Source: Closterium sp. NIES-65 (Eukaryota > Streptophyta > Zygnematophyceae > Desmidiales > Closteriaceae). From it: 64,000 bases of DNA. The stretch covers positions 2,170,001 through 2,234,000 of the forward strand of contig CANXME010002068.1 of NCBI GenBank assembly GCA_948144175.1, read 5' to 3'. Below, piece by piece: positions 21,288 through 31,526 of this stretch; the stretch's first letter is position 1, and every line of letters starts with the position of its first letter. The translations under genes were made by a program, and so were the position numbers. The notes beneath the pieces were generated by a model. That model was not told the origin of the DNA. It did no database searches and saw only the letters and a list, made by a program, of their open reading frames with translations.

Positions 21288-22159
21288 TGTCTAGTTGAGT
21301 GTTGGAGCTCCAGCAAGTTGCTGGTGAATCACTCCACCTTTCTAGCCGTAGTTGTTGTTGTTGTCGTTCAGCTTCCAGCATTCTTGAGTCGTACTGTATG
21401 TCCTGTCTTCTTACAGTACTTGCAGAAGAGCTATTTCTTGTCTGGTGGCGCTTGTGCATAAAATGCGATGGTCTCCTTCTTGTTGCCTCTCTCGTTGTAC
21501 AAATCAATCTCGTGTTACTCGGCAAGAAGCGAGGTGCAGAGGGAGGTTTCGCGAAGGGTTCCTTACGTGCGAAGTAGAAATTTGCAGTGGCGCCATTCTG
21601 GGCTCAGACCAGCGAGGATGATGGTGACGAACATGTCGTCAGGAAAGTTGTCGTCGCCTTTTTTGAATTGATCTCTCAGTTTTTTTCAGTAGTTGATGTA
21701 CGATCTGGCCTTCTCTCTGGGGAACATTTTGACGTTGTTTAGCTGGTTGAGCAGGTGACTAAGTGTCACTGAATCTGTTGCCATGTGGCAGGTGCGCAGG
21801 TGTTCCCAGGATTGCTGCGCGGGTGCCCACTCGTTCTTGAAGAGGTGAATACTCAGTTGTTCTTCGGGCGACTGGTTCGGATCAACACCGTGAAGGCCAG
21901 GAGAAACTCGTTGTAGTACTGCGTCTTCTCCAGAGGTGAGCCATTTGTTGGGAATGCATATGACCCGTCGTAATACATCCAAATATGTGCGCCTTGAGCC
22001 AGGAGTTTGAATTCATAACTCCATGTGTAGAAGTCTTTCCCGTCGAAGGGCTTCGTGGTCCCGAGCTTTGATGTTGAGAGAAACTTGCTTTGCATTGACT
22101 CCATTGCTTCGTAATGCGTTTGCTTTGTTGGTGCAGATTCTTGAGCTCCGCGATTGCCG
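21288..22159 (-). pseudogene. minus-strand copia gag remnant, part 1 (element M)
   Basis: Read on the minus strand from 22159 down, the sequence shows MESMQSKFLSTSKLG, KPFDGKDFYTWSYEFKLL and later broken frames with Gln-, Arg- and Ser-rich sequence. The FDGKDFYTW segment is typical of the N-terminal part of copia gag proteins of a family different from B, C and D. It is the continuation of the part at 29623-29850; element B was inserted between them. Several frameshifts and stops are present. Confidence 0.65.
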
Positions 22160-22289
22160 TGTCAGATTATTATAGCTGATGCATGTTTGTAGGCTATAGT
22201 GGGGTAGCACATATGGGGTACAGTTTGCTAGGGTTGTATTTGTACCCAACTTTGACTTAGTCAATTCATTCCTGTTCATTCCTTTCACA
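22160..22289 (+). repeat. 5' LTR of element B, 130 bp
   Basis: TGTCAGATTATTATAGC... to ...CATTCCTTTCACA. It shows the TATAGTGGGGTAG core and a GGGTACA / TTGTACCC inverted repeat. It appears identical to the 3' LTR at 29493-29622. Confidence 0.95.
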
Positions 22290-22355
22290 TGGTATAGAGC
22301 GGGTTCCCTGTGGGAACTTCGCCTAGGGCCCACCGAAGCGCGCCCCGAGGCGCGC
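22290..22355 (+). promoter_or_regulatory. primer binding site and two leader hairpins, element B
   Basis: PBS TGGTATAGAGC at 22290-22300. Hairpin 1 is GTTCCC-TGT-GGGAAC at 22303-22317. The conserved string CCTAGGGCCCACC follows. Hairpin 2 is GCGCGCC-CCGA-GGCGCGC at 22338-22355 with a perfect 7-bp stem. The same order is found in elements C, D and H (PBS and hairpin 1), and hairpin 2 also in C and L. Confidence 0.75.
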
Positions 22356-23269
22356 GATCCTTTTTTTTAGCGACCCCCCCGAGTCGCCCTTCCCCTGCGG
22401 CCCCGCCGCCCTTCGTTCGCGGCCCCGCCGTCCAGTCGCGGCCCCGCCCTTACGTCGCGGCCCCGCCCTTACGTCGCGGCCCCGCCACTAAGTCGCGGCC
22501 CCGCCACTAAGACGCGGCCCCGCCACCCAGTCGCGGCCCCGCCGCCTACTCGGACGCGGCCCCGCCGCCTGCTAAGACGCGGCCCCGCCGCCTGCTAAGA
22601 AGCGACCTCCGCCGCCTGCAGACGCCGCGGCCTCCGCCGCCTGCTCAGCCGCGACCCCGCCGCCCGCTACGACGCGGCCTCCGCCGCCTGCTCAGCCGCG
22701 GCCCCCGCCGCCCTCTACGACGCGGCCTCTGCCGCCTGCTCAGCCGCGGCCCTGCCGCCTCCTACGACGCGGCCCCGCAGCCTGCTCAGCCGCGGGTGCT
22801 TCCAGCGGCCCTCCGCTGCATCCTGACGGCCCGCCGCTGCACCCTGCGGCCCAGCCACTGCGCCTGTCCCGGCTCCGCCACTGCACCCTGACGGCCCCGC
22901 CGTCCCCTGTCTCGGCCCCACCGCTGCACCCTGACGGCCCCGCCGTCCCTTGTCCCGGCCCCGCCACTACACTGCAGCCGAGCCGCCCAGCAGCAGCCGA
23001 GCCGCCCAGCAGCAGCCGAACCGCCCAGCAGCAGCCGAACCGCCCAGCAGCAGCCGAGCCGCCCAGCAGCAGCCGAACCGCCCAGCAGCAGCCGAACCGC
23101 CCAGCAGCAGCCAAGCCGCCCGGTACCTGAGCCGCCCGAGCCGCCCGAGCCGCCCGAGCCGCCCGAGTCGCCCGAGCCGCCCGAGCCGCCCGAGCCGCCC
23201 GAGCAGCCCGAGCCGCCTGCTGCTGACCTACCCGACTCTCCCATCCCGGTGAGACTTTCAGCTGCTGCC
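22356..23269 (+). other. GC-rich tandem-repeat leader of element B
   Basis: Successive minisatellites: CGCGGCCCCGCC units (about 22380-22800), then GCCGCCCAGCAGCA units (about 22980-23115), then GAGCCGCCC nonamers (23115-23220). It is probably an untranslated leader. The long minus-strand frames over it are repeat artefacts. Confidence 0.8.
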
Positions 23270-24157
23270 ATGGCCACCCCCAATGTTCTCACTTTTGACG
23301 CTGAGGGGAGGGCCATTGACTTTGCCGTCTGGATCGAGGACCTGCAGCTGTACTTACTGTGTGATGCGGTAGATGAGGTCTCTCTCTTTGACTTTGTCTC
23401 TGGCGCTGTCCCTGCCCCGCCTGCTGATGCTGACTCTGCCGTTCGCTCCAAGTGGGCGACCCGCGATGCTGCTGCACGTCTTGCTGTGCGTCGCCACCTC
23501 CCTTCCTCTGAGCGTGCCCACTTTAGTCAGTGCAAGACCGCTCAGGCCTTGTACGACGCTGTAGTTGCGCGCTACTCCTCCCCTTCCTCCGCTACCCTTA
23601 GCCGCCTCATGCTACCGTTTCTCTTCCCTGACCTCGCTTCCTTTCCCACTGTCGCTGACCTCGTTACCCACCTCCGCGCTAGTGACACCCGCTACCGCGC
23701 TGCCCTTCCTGCTGAGTTCCGCGCTGCGAACCCTCCTCCCATGTACATCACTCTCTACTTTCTCGTCACCCGTCTCCCTGAGTCCCTTCGTGTCGTTAGG
23801 GACCAGTTTCTCTCTGTCTGTCCCACCACTCTAACTGTCGACCTCCTTGAGAAGTCCCTGCTAGCGGCTGAGAAGAGTATTGTCGCTGTAGGGGCCTCTC
23901 GGGGTGACCCTCGCACCCCCATCTTTGAGGGGTGTGGTCCCTCCCCCCTGCTGCCCTCTGTCGCCTCTGCCGCTGCGGCCGACCTCGTTGGTTTTGAGTC
24001 GGTCGGCGCGGCGTCTGCCCCCAGTGGCAGACGCCGCACTGGCAAGGGCAAGGGGGGCAAGGGAGCGGGTGGAGCCAGAGGGGGCGGTGGAGGAGGCGGT
24101 GGGGGTGGAGGGGGGAGTGGGGGTGGCGGGGGGGGTGGTGGCGGGAAGTGGAGGTAG
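23270..24157 (+). CDS. copia gag of element B
   Basis: ATG at 23270 in the context GCCATGG. The protein begins MATPNVLTFDAEGRAID and carries copia-gag segments VWIEDLQLYLL, FSQCKTAQALYDAVVARYS, LFPDLASFPTVADLV and MYITLYFLVTRLP. It ends in a basic GKGKGGKGAGG stretch and a glycine run. The frame terminates at TGA/TAG-bearing sequence at 24155-24157, while pol is in the +1 frame overlapping from 23904. In element D, gag and downstream protease share one frame, so I read this as an indel in the G-run (about 24120-24150), or an assembly error, rather than programmed frameshifting. Gag forms the virus-like particle that packages element RNA. Confidence 0.85.
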   Translation: MATPNVLTFDAEGRAIDFAVWIEDLQLYLLCDAVDEVSLFDFVSGAVPAPPADADSAVRSKWATRDAAARLAVRRHLPSSERAHFSQCKTAQALYDAVVARYSSPSSATLSRLMLPFLFPDLASFPTVADLVTHLRASDTRYRAALPAEFRAANPPPMYITLYFLVTRLPESLRVVRDQFLSVCPTTLTVDLLEKSLLAAEKSIVAVGASRGDPRTPIFEGCGPSPLLPSVASAAAADLVGFESVGAASAPSGRRRTGKGKGGKGAGGARGGGGGGGGGGGGSGGGGGGGGGKWR

Positions 24158-27100
24158 TAGTGGCGGCGGTGGAGGCGGAGGTGGCGGCGGAGGTGGTAGC
24201 GGAGGAGGCGGTGGGAGCGGTGGGAGCGACGGTCCTGGTGGGGGAGGTGGCGGTGGCGATGGGGGTGGCGGTGGAGGCGGGGGTGGCGGTGGAGGAGGGG
24301 GTCGGAGTGGCTCGTCCCAGCGGAGCAGCTCTGGGGGTGGTCAGCGCCAGCAGCAGCAGCAGCAGCAGCCGCAGCAGCAGCCGCAGCAGCAGCAGCGCTC
24401 TCGCACCGTCCCCGGCCCTCAGCAGCTCCGTGAGTGGTACTTGCAGCGTCAGCGCGGTGGTGCGCTTGGTCCCTGCCCCTACGTTCTTCGCACTGGTGAC
24501 CGTGCAGGGGAGAGGTGTGGAGGCGCCCACACAGCCCGTCGCTGCTTTGGCCGCCTGACCGACGCCTGGCGTCAGCAGTTTCCGGAGGCCGCTGAGATCC
24601 CCCGCTGGGGAGAGCTGTCTAGGGCTGGTGTAGCTATTTATGATCTTGATTTTGATGCTATTCTCTCTGCTATGTATGCTGTGACTGGTAGTGATGAGGA
24701 TGACTGTTACCGGTGTTTCCCGCCCGACCCGGGCATTGGTACGGCCGCGTCAGGTACTAGTGAGGCTGCTGCTCTAGGTGCCAGTGCGTCTGTGCTTTCA
24801 GGTACTGGTGAGTCCGCCCTCTCAGGTACTGTGTCGGCTTCGGCCTCTCACACCTTCACCCTTGACTCTGGAGCGTCTCGCTCCTTCTTTAGGGACCGCA
24901 CCACTCTCACGCCGCTGAGTCGGCCTGTTGCGGTGTCCCTGGCGGACCCCTCTGGGGGGCCTGTCCTGTCTCGCTTCTCCACTGTCCTCCCGTGTCCGGC
25001 GGCCCCCTCTGGCACCCTGACTGGTCTATACCTCCCCTCGTTCTCGACGAACTTGGTGAGTGGTGCTGACCTCCAGGATGCAGGTGTCCACCAGTTCACC
25101 CCTGCTCGTCAGCGGGTGACCCACTGTACGGAGGCGGATACAGGTCGCCACCTAGCTACGTTTACACGTCGGCCGGGGTCGAGCCTGTACACACTGACCA
25201 CTGCTTCTCCTCCAGGTACTGCGTCTGGTAGGGCCCCTTCGTCTGGTCAGGTGTTTGCTGCAGCGTCCAGGTCTGGTCCTGAGTCTGCCCCTTGTTCGTG
25301 TCGTCGTCTGTCTCACGAGACCCTCCTCTGGCACCACCGCCTTGGCCACCCCTCTCTGCTTCGGCTCAGAGGCATGGCCTCGCGGGTCCTTGTGTCTGGT
25401 CTTCCCCGGTCCCTCCCTCCCCTTCCTCCGGGCCCTGGCCCTGCCTGTGTCCCCTGTGTCGAGGGGCGCCAGCGTGCTGCCCCTCACTCCTCCCAGTTTC
25501 CTCCGACAGAGGCCCCGTTGCAAACGCTTCACATGGACGTGTGGGGCCCAGCCCGCGTCCGTGGACAGGGTCAGGAGCGCTACTTCCTGCTGGTGGTTGA
25601 CGACTACTCGCGTTACACCAGAGTCTTCCCCTTGCGCAGCAAGGGTGAGGTCACTCAGGTGTTGATCGACTGGATCCGCGCAGCTCGTCTTCAGCTTCGG
25701 AGAAGCTTTGGCTCTGACTTCCCTGTCTTGCGTCTGCACTCGGACAGAGGCGGAGAGTTCTCCTCTGCCCTCCTGAGTGCCTACTGTCGTGTGCGAGGCA
25801 TCCGTCAGACCTTCACGCTTCCGGACTCACCACAGCAGAATGGGATCGCTGAGCGCCGCATTGGCATGGTCATGGACGTCGCTCGTACGTCCATGATGCA
25901 TGCGGCTGCTCCCCATTTTCTGTGGCCGTTTGCGGTCAGGTACGCTGCACACCAGATCAACCTCCACCCCAGGGTCTCTCGACCGGAGACCTCCCCAGCT
26001 CTGTTGTGGACGGGGAAGGTTGGCGATGCGTCGGCGTTCCGGGTCTGGGGATCTCGGGCGTTTGTTCGCGACCTGTCTGCGGACAAGCTGTCCCCTCGTG
26101 CGTCTCCTTGCGTCTTCCTCGGGTTCCCCCCCGACGCCCCTGGGTGGCAGTTTTACCACCCCACCTCTCGACGTGTTCTGTCCTCCCAGGACGTCACGTT
26201 CGACGAGTCGGTACCCTACTACCGCCTCTTCCCCTACCGCACTCCGTCCCTCCCCCCACCCCCGCTCTTCTTGGTACCAGGTCCCCCCCCAGTAGTCCCC
26301 CTCCCCCCTCAGGGTCCTGCCCCTTCAGGTGTGTCTCAGGTAGACGCGGTCGAGCCTGTCGAGGTCACTGGTGACTCTGGTGCTGCTGCGGGAGCTGAGC
26401 CTGGGGGTGCGGAGTCTAGGGGTGCTGAGCTTGGGGGTGCTGAGCCTGGGGGTGCGGAGTCTGGGGGTGCTGGGCCTGGGGGTGCTAGGCCTGGGGGTGC
26501 TGTGCCTGGGGGAGCTGAGCCTGGGGGTGCGGAGTCTAGGGGTGCTGAGCCTAGGGGTGCTGGGCCTGGGGGTGCTGAGCCTGGGGGTGCTGTGCCTGGG
26601 GGTGCTGAGCCTGGGGGTGCTGTGCCTGGGGGTGCTGAGCCTGGAGGTGCCGAGCCTGGAGGTGCTGTGCCTGGTGGTGCTTCGTCTCGCCGGGAGCCGC
26701 TCTCTCCACAGGAGCTGCGTGAGTGGTTTGCCCGGCGCTGGAGGCGTGCCGCTGGTGCTGGTGGTTCTTCGGCTGCGGAGGGCGCTGCTGCCACGCAACC
26801 TGGCGGTGCTCGTCCTGTGGGTGCTGGAGCTGCTGGGTCTGAGGGTTCTCCTGGAGCTGGTCCTGCTGAGGACGTTGGCGCTGAGCCTGCGGTTGGTGGT
26901 CCGACTGACGGTGCTCCTGGTGCTGCTGCTGGAGGTTCTGGAGCTTCTGGTGGTTCTGCTGGAGGTGCTGCTGGAGTGGGTGCTCCGGCCGGAGCTGCTG
27001 GTTCTGTTCCTGCTGTTTCTGGCGTCGCCGCGCGGTCTCGACCGTACTTCGTTCCGCTCCTGGAGCAGGTTCTTGGTCTTGCTCCTCCTCCTCCTCCCTT

Positions 27101-29288
27101 AGAGGGTCCGCAGCCTGTCCGGTCACAGCCACAGCTAGAGCCTGCCTTCCCTTTGCCTGCTCCTTCTCCCTACGCTGGTCCGACTGGAGGCCTTACTGAG
27201 CGTCGTGAGCCTGCGTCTCGTCCTGCGTCGCCTGTTCGTACTGAGCGCGCTAGTGGTCGCGGGTCGCGTCAGCGTCCTCCTCCTGTCCCTGGCACGCACC
27301 GGATGTCACTGCGTCCGTCCACTGCTCCTCTGCGTGCCCCTTTGCCTTCTCCTCCTGCTTCCTCTCTTCCTGCTCTTGCCGACCCGGAGTCGGACTCTCT
27401 TCGTGCTGCCAGTCCTACTGTCACGCGTCTCCTTGCTACTGCTGTCACTGACCCTTCCTTCGAGTCGTCTGCTGCGTCTGCCCTTGTCACTGAGCTTGTC
27501 GACTTTGCTGCGCGCTGTCGTCTAGACTACGCTGCTCGTCTTGTCGCTGAGTCAGAGTCCGCCTGTCCTCCGTCCGTCGGGGGTGAGTGTGCCCTTGGCA
27601 CGGACGTCCTAGAGGACAGGCAGGAGGAGTTCCAGTGTCTAGCCGCTGCTTCACCTCGTCTCGCGTCTGTACTGCTAGCCCCTGAGGGAGACCCGGATGC
27701 ACTAGACATCCCGACTCCGCGTTCTTACGCGGAGGCGGTAGAGGGTCCCTACTCCTCTCAGTGGCAGGCAGCTATGGATGCAGAGATGGCTTCCTGGAAG
27801 TCCACAGGCACCTACGTTGACGCGGTTCCCCCTCCTGGGGCGAACATCGTTAGTGGCATGTGGATCTTCAGGGTGAAGCGGCCGCCGGGCTCGCCGCCTG
27901 TCTTCAAGGCGCGTTACGTGGCTCGTGGCTTCAGTCAGCGGCAGGGAGTTGACTACTTTCAGACCTTCTCTCCCACCCCGAAGATGACCACTCTTCGGGT
28001 GCTGCTGCACATTGCCGCTCAGCGCGACTACGAGCTTCACTCTCTCGACTTCAGCACTGCGTTCCTGCAGGGTAGCCTGCACGAGGAGATCTGGCTGCGC
28101 CGTCCGCCTGGCTTCACTGGGACTTTCCCTCCTGGCACCCAGTGGAGCCTCCGACGGCCAGTCTACGGTCTCCGCCAGGCACCGCGTGAGTGGCACGACA
28201 CACTGAGGACTACGCTTGCGGCTCTTGGGTTTGCTCCTTCTACTGCTGACCCGTCGCTGTTTCTTCGCACCGACACTTCCCTGCCGCCGTTCTACATCCT
28301 CGTGTACGTCGACGACTTGGTCTTTGCCACAGCGGACACTGCTGGACTAGCCTACGTGAAGTCCGAGCTGCTGAAGAGACACACGTGCACAGACCTGGGT
28401 GAACTGCGCAGCTACCTTGGCTTGCAGATCACTCGGGACAGAGCACGCCGCACCATTACCCTGACTCAGTCACACATGGTGCAGCAGGTCCTTCAGCGCT
28501 TCGGCTTCACGTACTCCTCGCCTCAGGCCACTCCTCTGCCTACTCGCCACTCACTCTCAGCTCTGCCTTCGGATGAGTCCGTAGAGTCGAGTGGTCCGTA
28601 TGCAGAGCTTGTTGGCTGCCTCATGTACCTGATGACCTGCACACGACCTGACCTTGCATACCCTCTGAGCATCCTTGCACGCTATGTTGCTCCTGGGAGA
28701 CACCGACCAGAGCACATGGCTGCAGCGAAGAGGGTATTGCGCTACCTGTGCAGTACGTCGGGCATGGGGCTAGTGCTTGGAGGGCGGAGTCCAGTGGTCC
28801 TTACTGGGCACGCAGACGCTTCTTGGGCTGACGACCAGGCTACGCAGCGGTCGTCACAGGGTTACACCTTCAGCCTTGGTTCCGGCTCTGTCTCGTGGCG
28901 GTCTACTCGCTCGTCTTCAGTTCTCGGCTCCAGTTGTGAGGCTGAGATCTACGCCGGGGCCATGGCTGCACAGGAGCTTCGCTGGCTCACCTACCTGCTG
29001 ACTGACCTTGGAGAGCTGCCTCGTTCTCCTCCAGTGCTGTACGTAGACAACAAGGCCATGTTGGCCTTGTGTCGAGAGCAGCGCTTGGAGCACAGAACGA
29101 AGCACATTGCTCTCCGCTACTTCCTTGCTCGTGAGCTGCAGCAGCGTGGTCTGTTGCGACTTGCTTACGTGGCCTCTGAGGCCAACACTGCTGATGTGTT
29201 CACCAAGGCACTTGCGCCTTGCGACCATCAGCGCTTTTGTACCCAGCTGGGTCTTGTACCTGTCTTGCCTCACTTGCTCTCTTCTTGA
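24158..29288 (+). CDS. copia pol polyprotein of element B: protease, integrase, RT, RNase H
   Basis: The frame is open from 23904 (overlapping gag) to TGA 29286-29288. Order: glycine-rich gag end, a CPYVLRTGDRAGERC and CFGRLTDAW region, protease with LDSGAS (Asp at 24864), pre-integrase zinc domain (LLWHHRLGH near 25330; CVPCVEG), integrase with HMDVWGP, LHSDRGGEF and QQNGIAERR supplying D, D and E, then a long GAEPGG-type repeat spacer (26395-26690). RT begins near 27720 (YSSQWQAAMDAEM) and has YVDD at 28304-28315. RNase H has GHADASWADD, SSCEAEIYAG and YVDNKAMLAL, and the C-terminus is ANTADVFTKAL. All catalytic residues I can check are present. This is the most intact coding sequence in the window and could supply enzymes in trans to gag-less relatives. 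Confidence 0.93.
26395..26690 (+). repeat. 15-bp minisatellite encoding (G)GAEPG repeats in pol of element B
   Basis: Tandem GGGGGTGCTGAGCCT-type units keep the frame and encode alternating GGAEPG, GGAESR, GGAVPG and similar pentapeptides between integrase and RT. The same array occurs with different copy numbers in C (44610-44730 and 44840-44985), D (21165-21265) and, in degenerate form, K (58080-58400). Confidence 0.9.
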
Positions 29289-29492
29289 CTTTACTTGTAC
29301 TTTGACATATATATACCTGCTCTTGCTTGTCTAGTTTTATATATATGTCTGTACTCCTGCATGTGAACTGGCCTCTGGCCTTGCTCTTGTGCTCGGACTG
29401 TGTGGTGACTTTGTGATCCACCCTGAGCTTGCTTTGCTTTGCTTGACTGGTCTTGTGACCCCTTGTTCTCCCCCACTTTGCCTATGGGGGTG
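29289..29492 (+). other. 3' untranslated tail and polypurine tract of element B
   Basis: It contains two TATATA-rich runs (29306-29350), the conserved tail phrases GCATGTGAACTGGCC and GTGGTGACTTTGTGATCC, and ends CCTATGGGGGTG, a polypurine tract next to the 3' LTR. Confidence 0.75.
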
Positions 29493-29622
29493 TGTCAGAT
29501 TATTATAGCTGATGCATGTTTGTAGGCTATAGTGGGGTAGCACATATGGGGTACAGTTTGCTAGGGTTGTATTTGTACCCAACTTTGACTTAGTCAATTC
29601 ATTCCTGTTCATTCCTTTCACA
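29493..29622 (+). repeat. 3' LTR of element B, 130 bp
   Basis: Identical by eye to the 5' LTR. It is followed by TGCCG, the second copy of the target duplication. Confidence 0.95.
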
Positions 29623-30304
29623 TGCCGAAGGTAAAGGATCGTTAGGATCCTGCTCCTTGAGGATCGGGAGGTCTTCGGGCGTAGTTAGAGCCGTCGATGC
29701 TCATCGGCTGGTGGCTCTCCAAGGCGTTGATGTGGGAGATGAGCTGTCCAAGGAGCGCTAAATCCTCGGTCGTTGTTGTAGAAGCGACATTGGTGGAAGG
29801 AAGTACTGGATTTTCTCCAGCCTCTCCGCAATCTGCGCCTAGCATGATGTTGCCCTTGATGTAAAGATAAGTTATAGTAAAGATTGCTTTGAAGCCTTTT
29901 AGCAGTTCCTATAATCCAAACTGGCTCTCATATCATGCTAAAGTAAGGATCTTGGATAGGGTAGGAATGCTTCATAAAGTTTTGGTAGCGGAAGTCTTTG
30001 TGGTAGGAACTTTGTGCATAGTGGATGCAAATGACAAAAGTTGATTAAAGCATAAATTACACACAACAAAATAGATATAGCTAGCCATGTACTATAAGGG
30101 GTATATTCCCTTAATCTAACTGTTTTACTGGCAATTCTACAGTGACTGACTATTTCTCTTCTTCTTGTTACCGAGTTGTGTGTAACCGTAAGGACGGTAA
30201 CGCTTGTTGCTATTCCTTGATGGTGGGTTGTTCAGATTAAATGGTCAATCGTCGCGACAGTTGACATTTGCGATTTTTGACCTTCCTGCCCTTGATACGG
30301 GCTT
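29623..30304 (-). mobile_element. 5' part of minus-strand element M: possible LTR, PBS and start of gag
   Basis: Minus-strand frame 29845-29642 encodes MLGADCGEAGENPVL and GQLISHINALESHQP, probably the beginning of the gag interrupted by element B. On the minus strand ATGATATGAGAGCCAG (about 29925-29940) resembles a copia primer binding site (TGGTATCAGAGCCAG). The AT-rich sequence to its right up to 30304 would then be the 5' LTR. I could not confirm LTR ends because no second copy is in the window. Confidence 0.45.
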
Positions 30305-30455
30305 TGTCAAATAATGTTCATATGCATTGTTAGGTTTCTAGGCTACAATGAGTTGCCCTTAGAGGGTACAACCCATCCTAGGTTAACTTTTGTATCCCCC
30401 TGGACTTTCCACATAGCACAATTACCTCGACATTGATTCCTAGGCTACTTTAAGA
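30305..30455 (+). repeat. 5' LTR of element K, 151 bp
   Basis: It starts TGTCAAATAATGTTC and is followed at 30456 by TGGTATTAGAA, a degenerate primer binding site. It contains GGGTACAA and a TTGTATCC arm, the same inverted repeat as in the other LTRs but using a G-U pair. A nearly identical LTR lies at 62118-62268. Confidence 0.75.
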
Positions 30456-31526
30456 TGGTATTAGAATATGTTATATTTCCATCCCACACTTCCGCTCCCT
30501 CCCTTAGGTGCTCCCGAGGCGCCCGTCCCTTAGTGCCCATTTCGTCATGGGTAGGACGGCCGTCGGGGGCCTCGTTTCTGTCGCGATCCCAGGCCCCCGC
30601 CGCAGCCTCGTTTAGTCGCTTTCCAGGAACCCCCCCCCCCCCCCCCCGTTTCGGCGAGCTGTAGATGCGAGTAGGACGCCCCCCCCCCCCCCCCCCCCCC
30701 CCCCCTCTGCGGCCTCGCGTAGCCACGCGTATCCAACAGCAACCGCGCACGCACGCAGCAGGTGCTCACGCACCAGCAGCAGCAGCGAGCGCGTTAGCCA
30801 GGGGCAGCGACGCATGCCACTACAGCCGTGCATGTACGCAGCGATAGCGCACAAAGCAGCTTCAGCAGCTGCACGCGTCGCAGGTAGCCGCCAGCAGCTC
30901 ACCGCTAGTAGCACCTAGTTGCAAGCTGCTAGCCGCTAGCAACTAGCCGCCATCAGCAGTTAACCGCCATCAGCAGCTAGCCGCCAACAGCAGCAGCTAG
31001 CCGTCAGCAGCTAGCCCCTCCCACCCGCCCACAGCCCCTTTCAACCGCTCACAGCCCCTTCCAACCGCTCACAGCCCCTTCCAACTACTCATAGTCCCTT
31101 CCAACCGATCACAGCCCCATTTAACCACTCACAGCCCCTCATCACGCGTGCACACCACCCAAGACCAACCGACCTCCGTTGGTTCAACACTCGCATCACT
31201 CATACTCACAGTGTTTCGCACCGTTGCGGCTAGAGGCTGCTCCACTTAGCTGTTTAGGCTAGTCCTAACGTTCGTTGTTAGCTAGGTCTCTCCTCGCTCC
31301 GCCAGCCCCTCGAACGACCCTCTGGCTCGATCGGCTCATCAGCCTTGCCTCCTCCAGCCGTCTGCTCCTAGCTCAGCTAGCTCCTAGCTCCATTCGTTAC
31401 TAGACTGGCGTTTCTAGCTCAGTTTTCCTCCGTGCTCCAGTAGTACCTCGCCTAGTCCCACCTAGCACTCCTCGCTTCTAGCTCCGTTTGCTCCATGCTC
31501 TAGCTGCTCCTAGCCTAGCGTCCAAT
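30456..31526 (+). other. leader of element K with poly-C runs and CAGC-rich repeats
   Basis: Non-coding. It has two long C homopolymers (about 30629-30647 and 30680-30704), CAG/CAGC-rich sequence (30765-30990), repeated AGCCCCTTCCAACC(G)CTCAC units (31035-31140) and TAGCTCC-rich sequence up to the gag start. I see no gene. The apparent frames on both strands come from the repeats. Confidence 0.65.

Larger units (their letters stand above)
22160..29622 (+). mobile_element. copia element B, full length and very young
   Basis: Complete Ty1/copia-type element of 7463 bp. Both LTRs are 130 bp and read identical by eye. The target duplication TGCCG is perfect (22155-22159 and 29623-29627). Order: LTR, primer binding site, GC-rich leader, gag, protease, integrase, PGGAE spacer, reverse transcriptase, RNase H, short tail, polypurine tract, LTR. 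The pol reading frame is intact through 29288. The only defect seen is a frame change in the G-rich tract at the end of gag. It interrupts a minus-strand gag remnant. Confidence 0.95.

Noticed and set aside
22786..23451. Minus-strand Gly/Ser-rich ORF over the element B leader
   Set aside because: It is caused by CCGCCC and CAGCAGC tandem repeats; no similarity between elements in that frame.
23904..24157. Programmed +1 frameshift between gag and pol of element B
   Set aside because: Element D has gag and pol in one frame and the break lies in a G homopolymer, so an indel or sequencing error is simpler.
26325..26798. Minus-strand Ser/Thr/Arg-rich and Pro/Ala-rich ORFs
   Set aside because: Both are complements of the PGGAE repeat array.
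30680..30704. Poly-C run as a functional element
   Set aside because: Long homopolymers occur in an old leader and are prone to slippage and sequencing error; no conserved partner.
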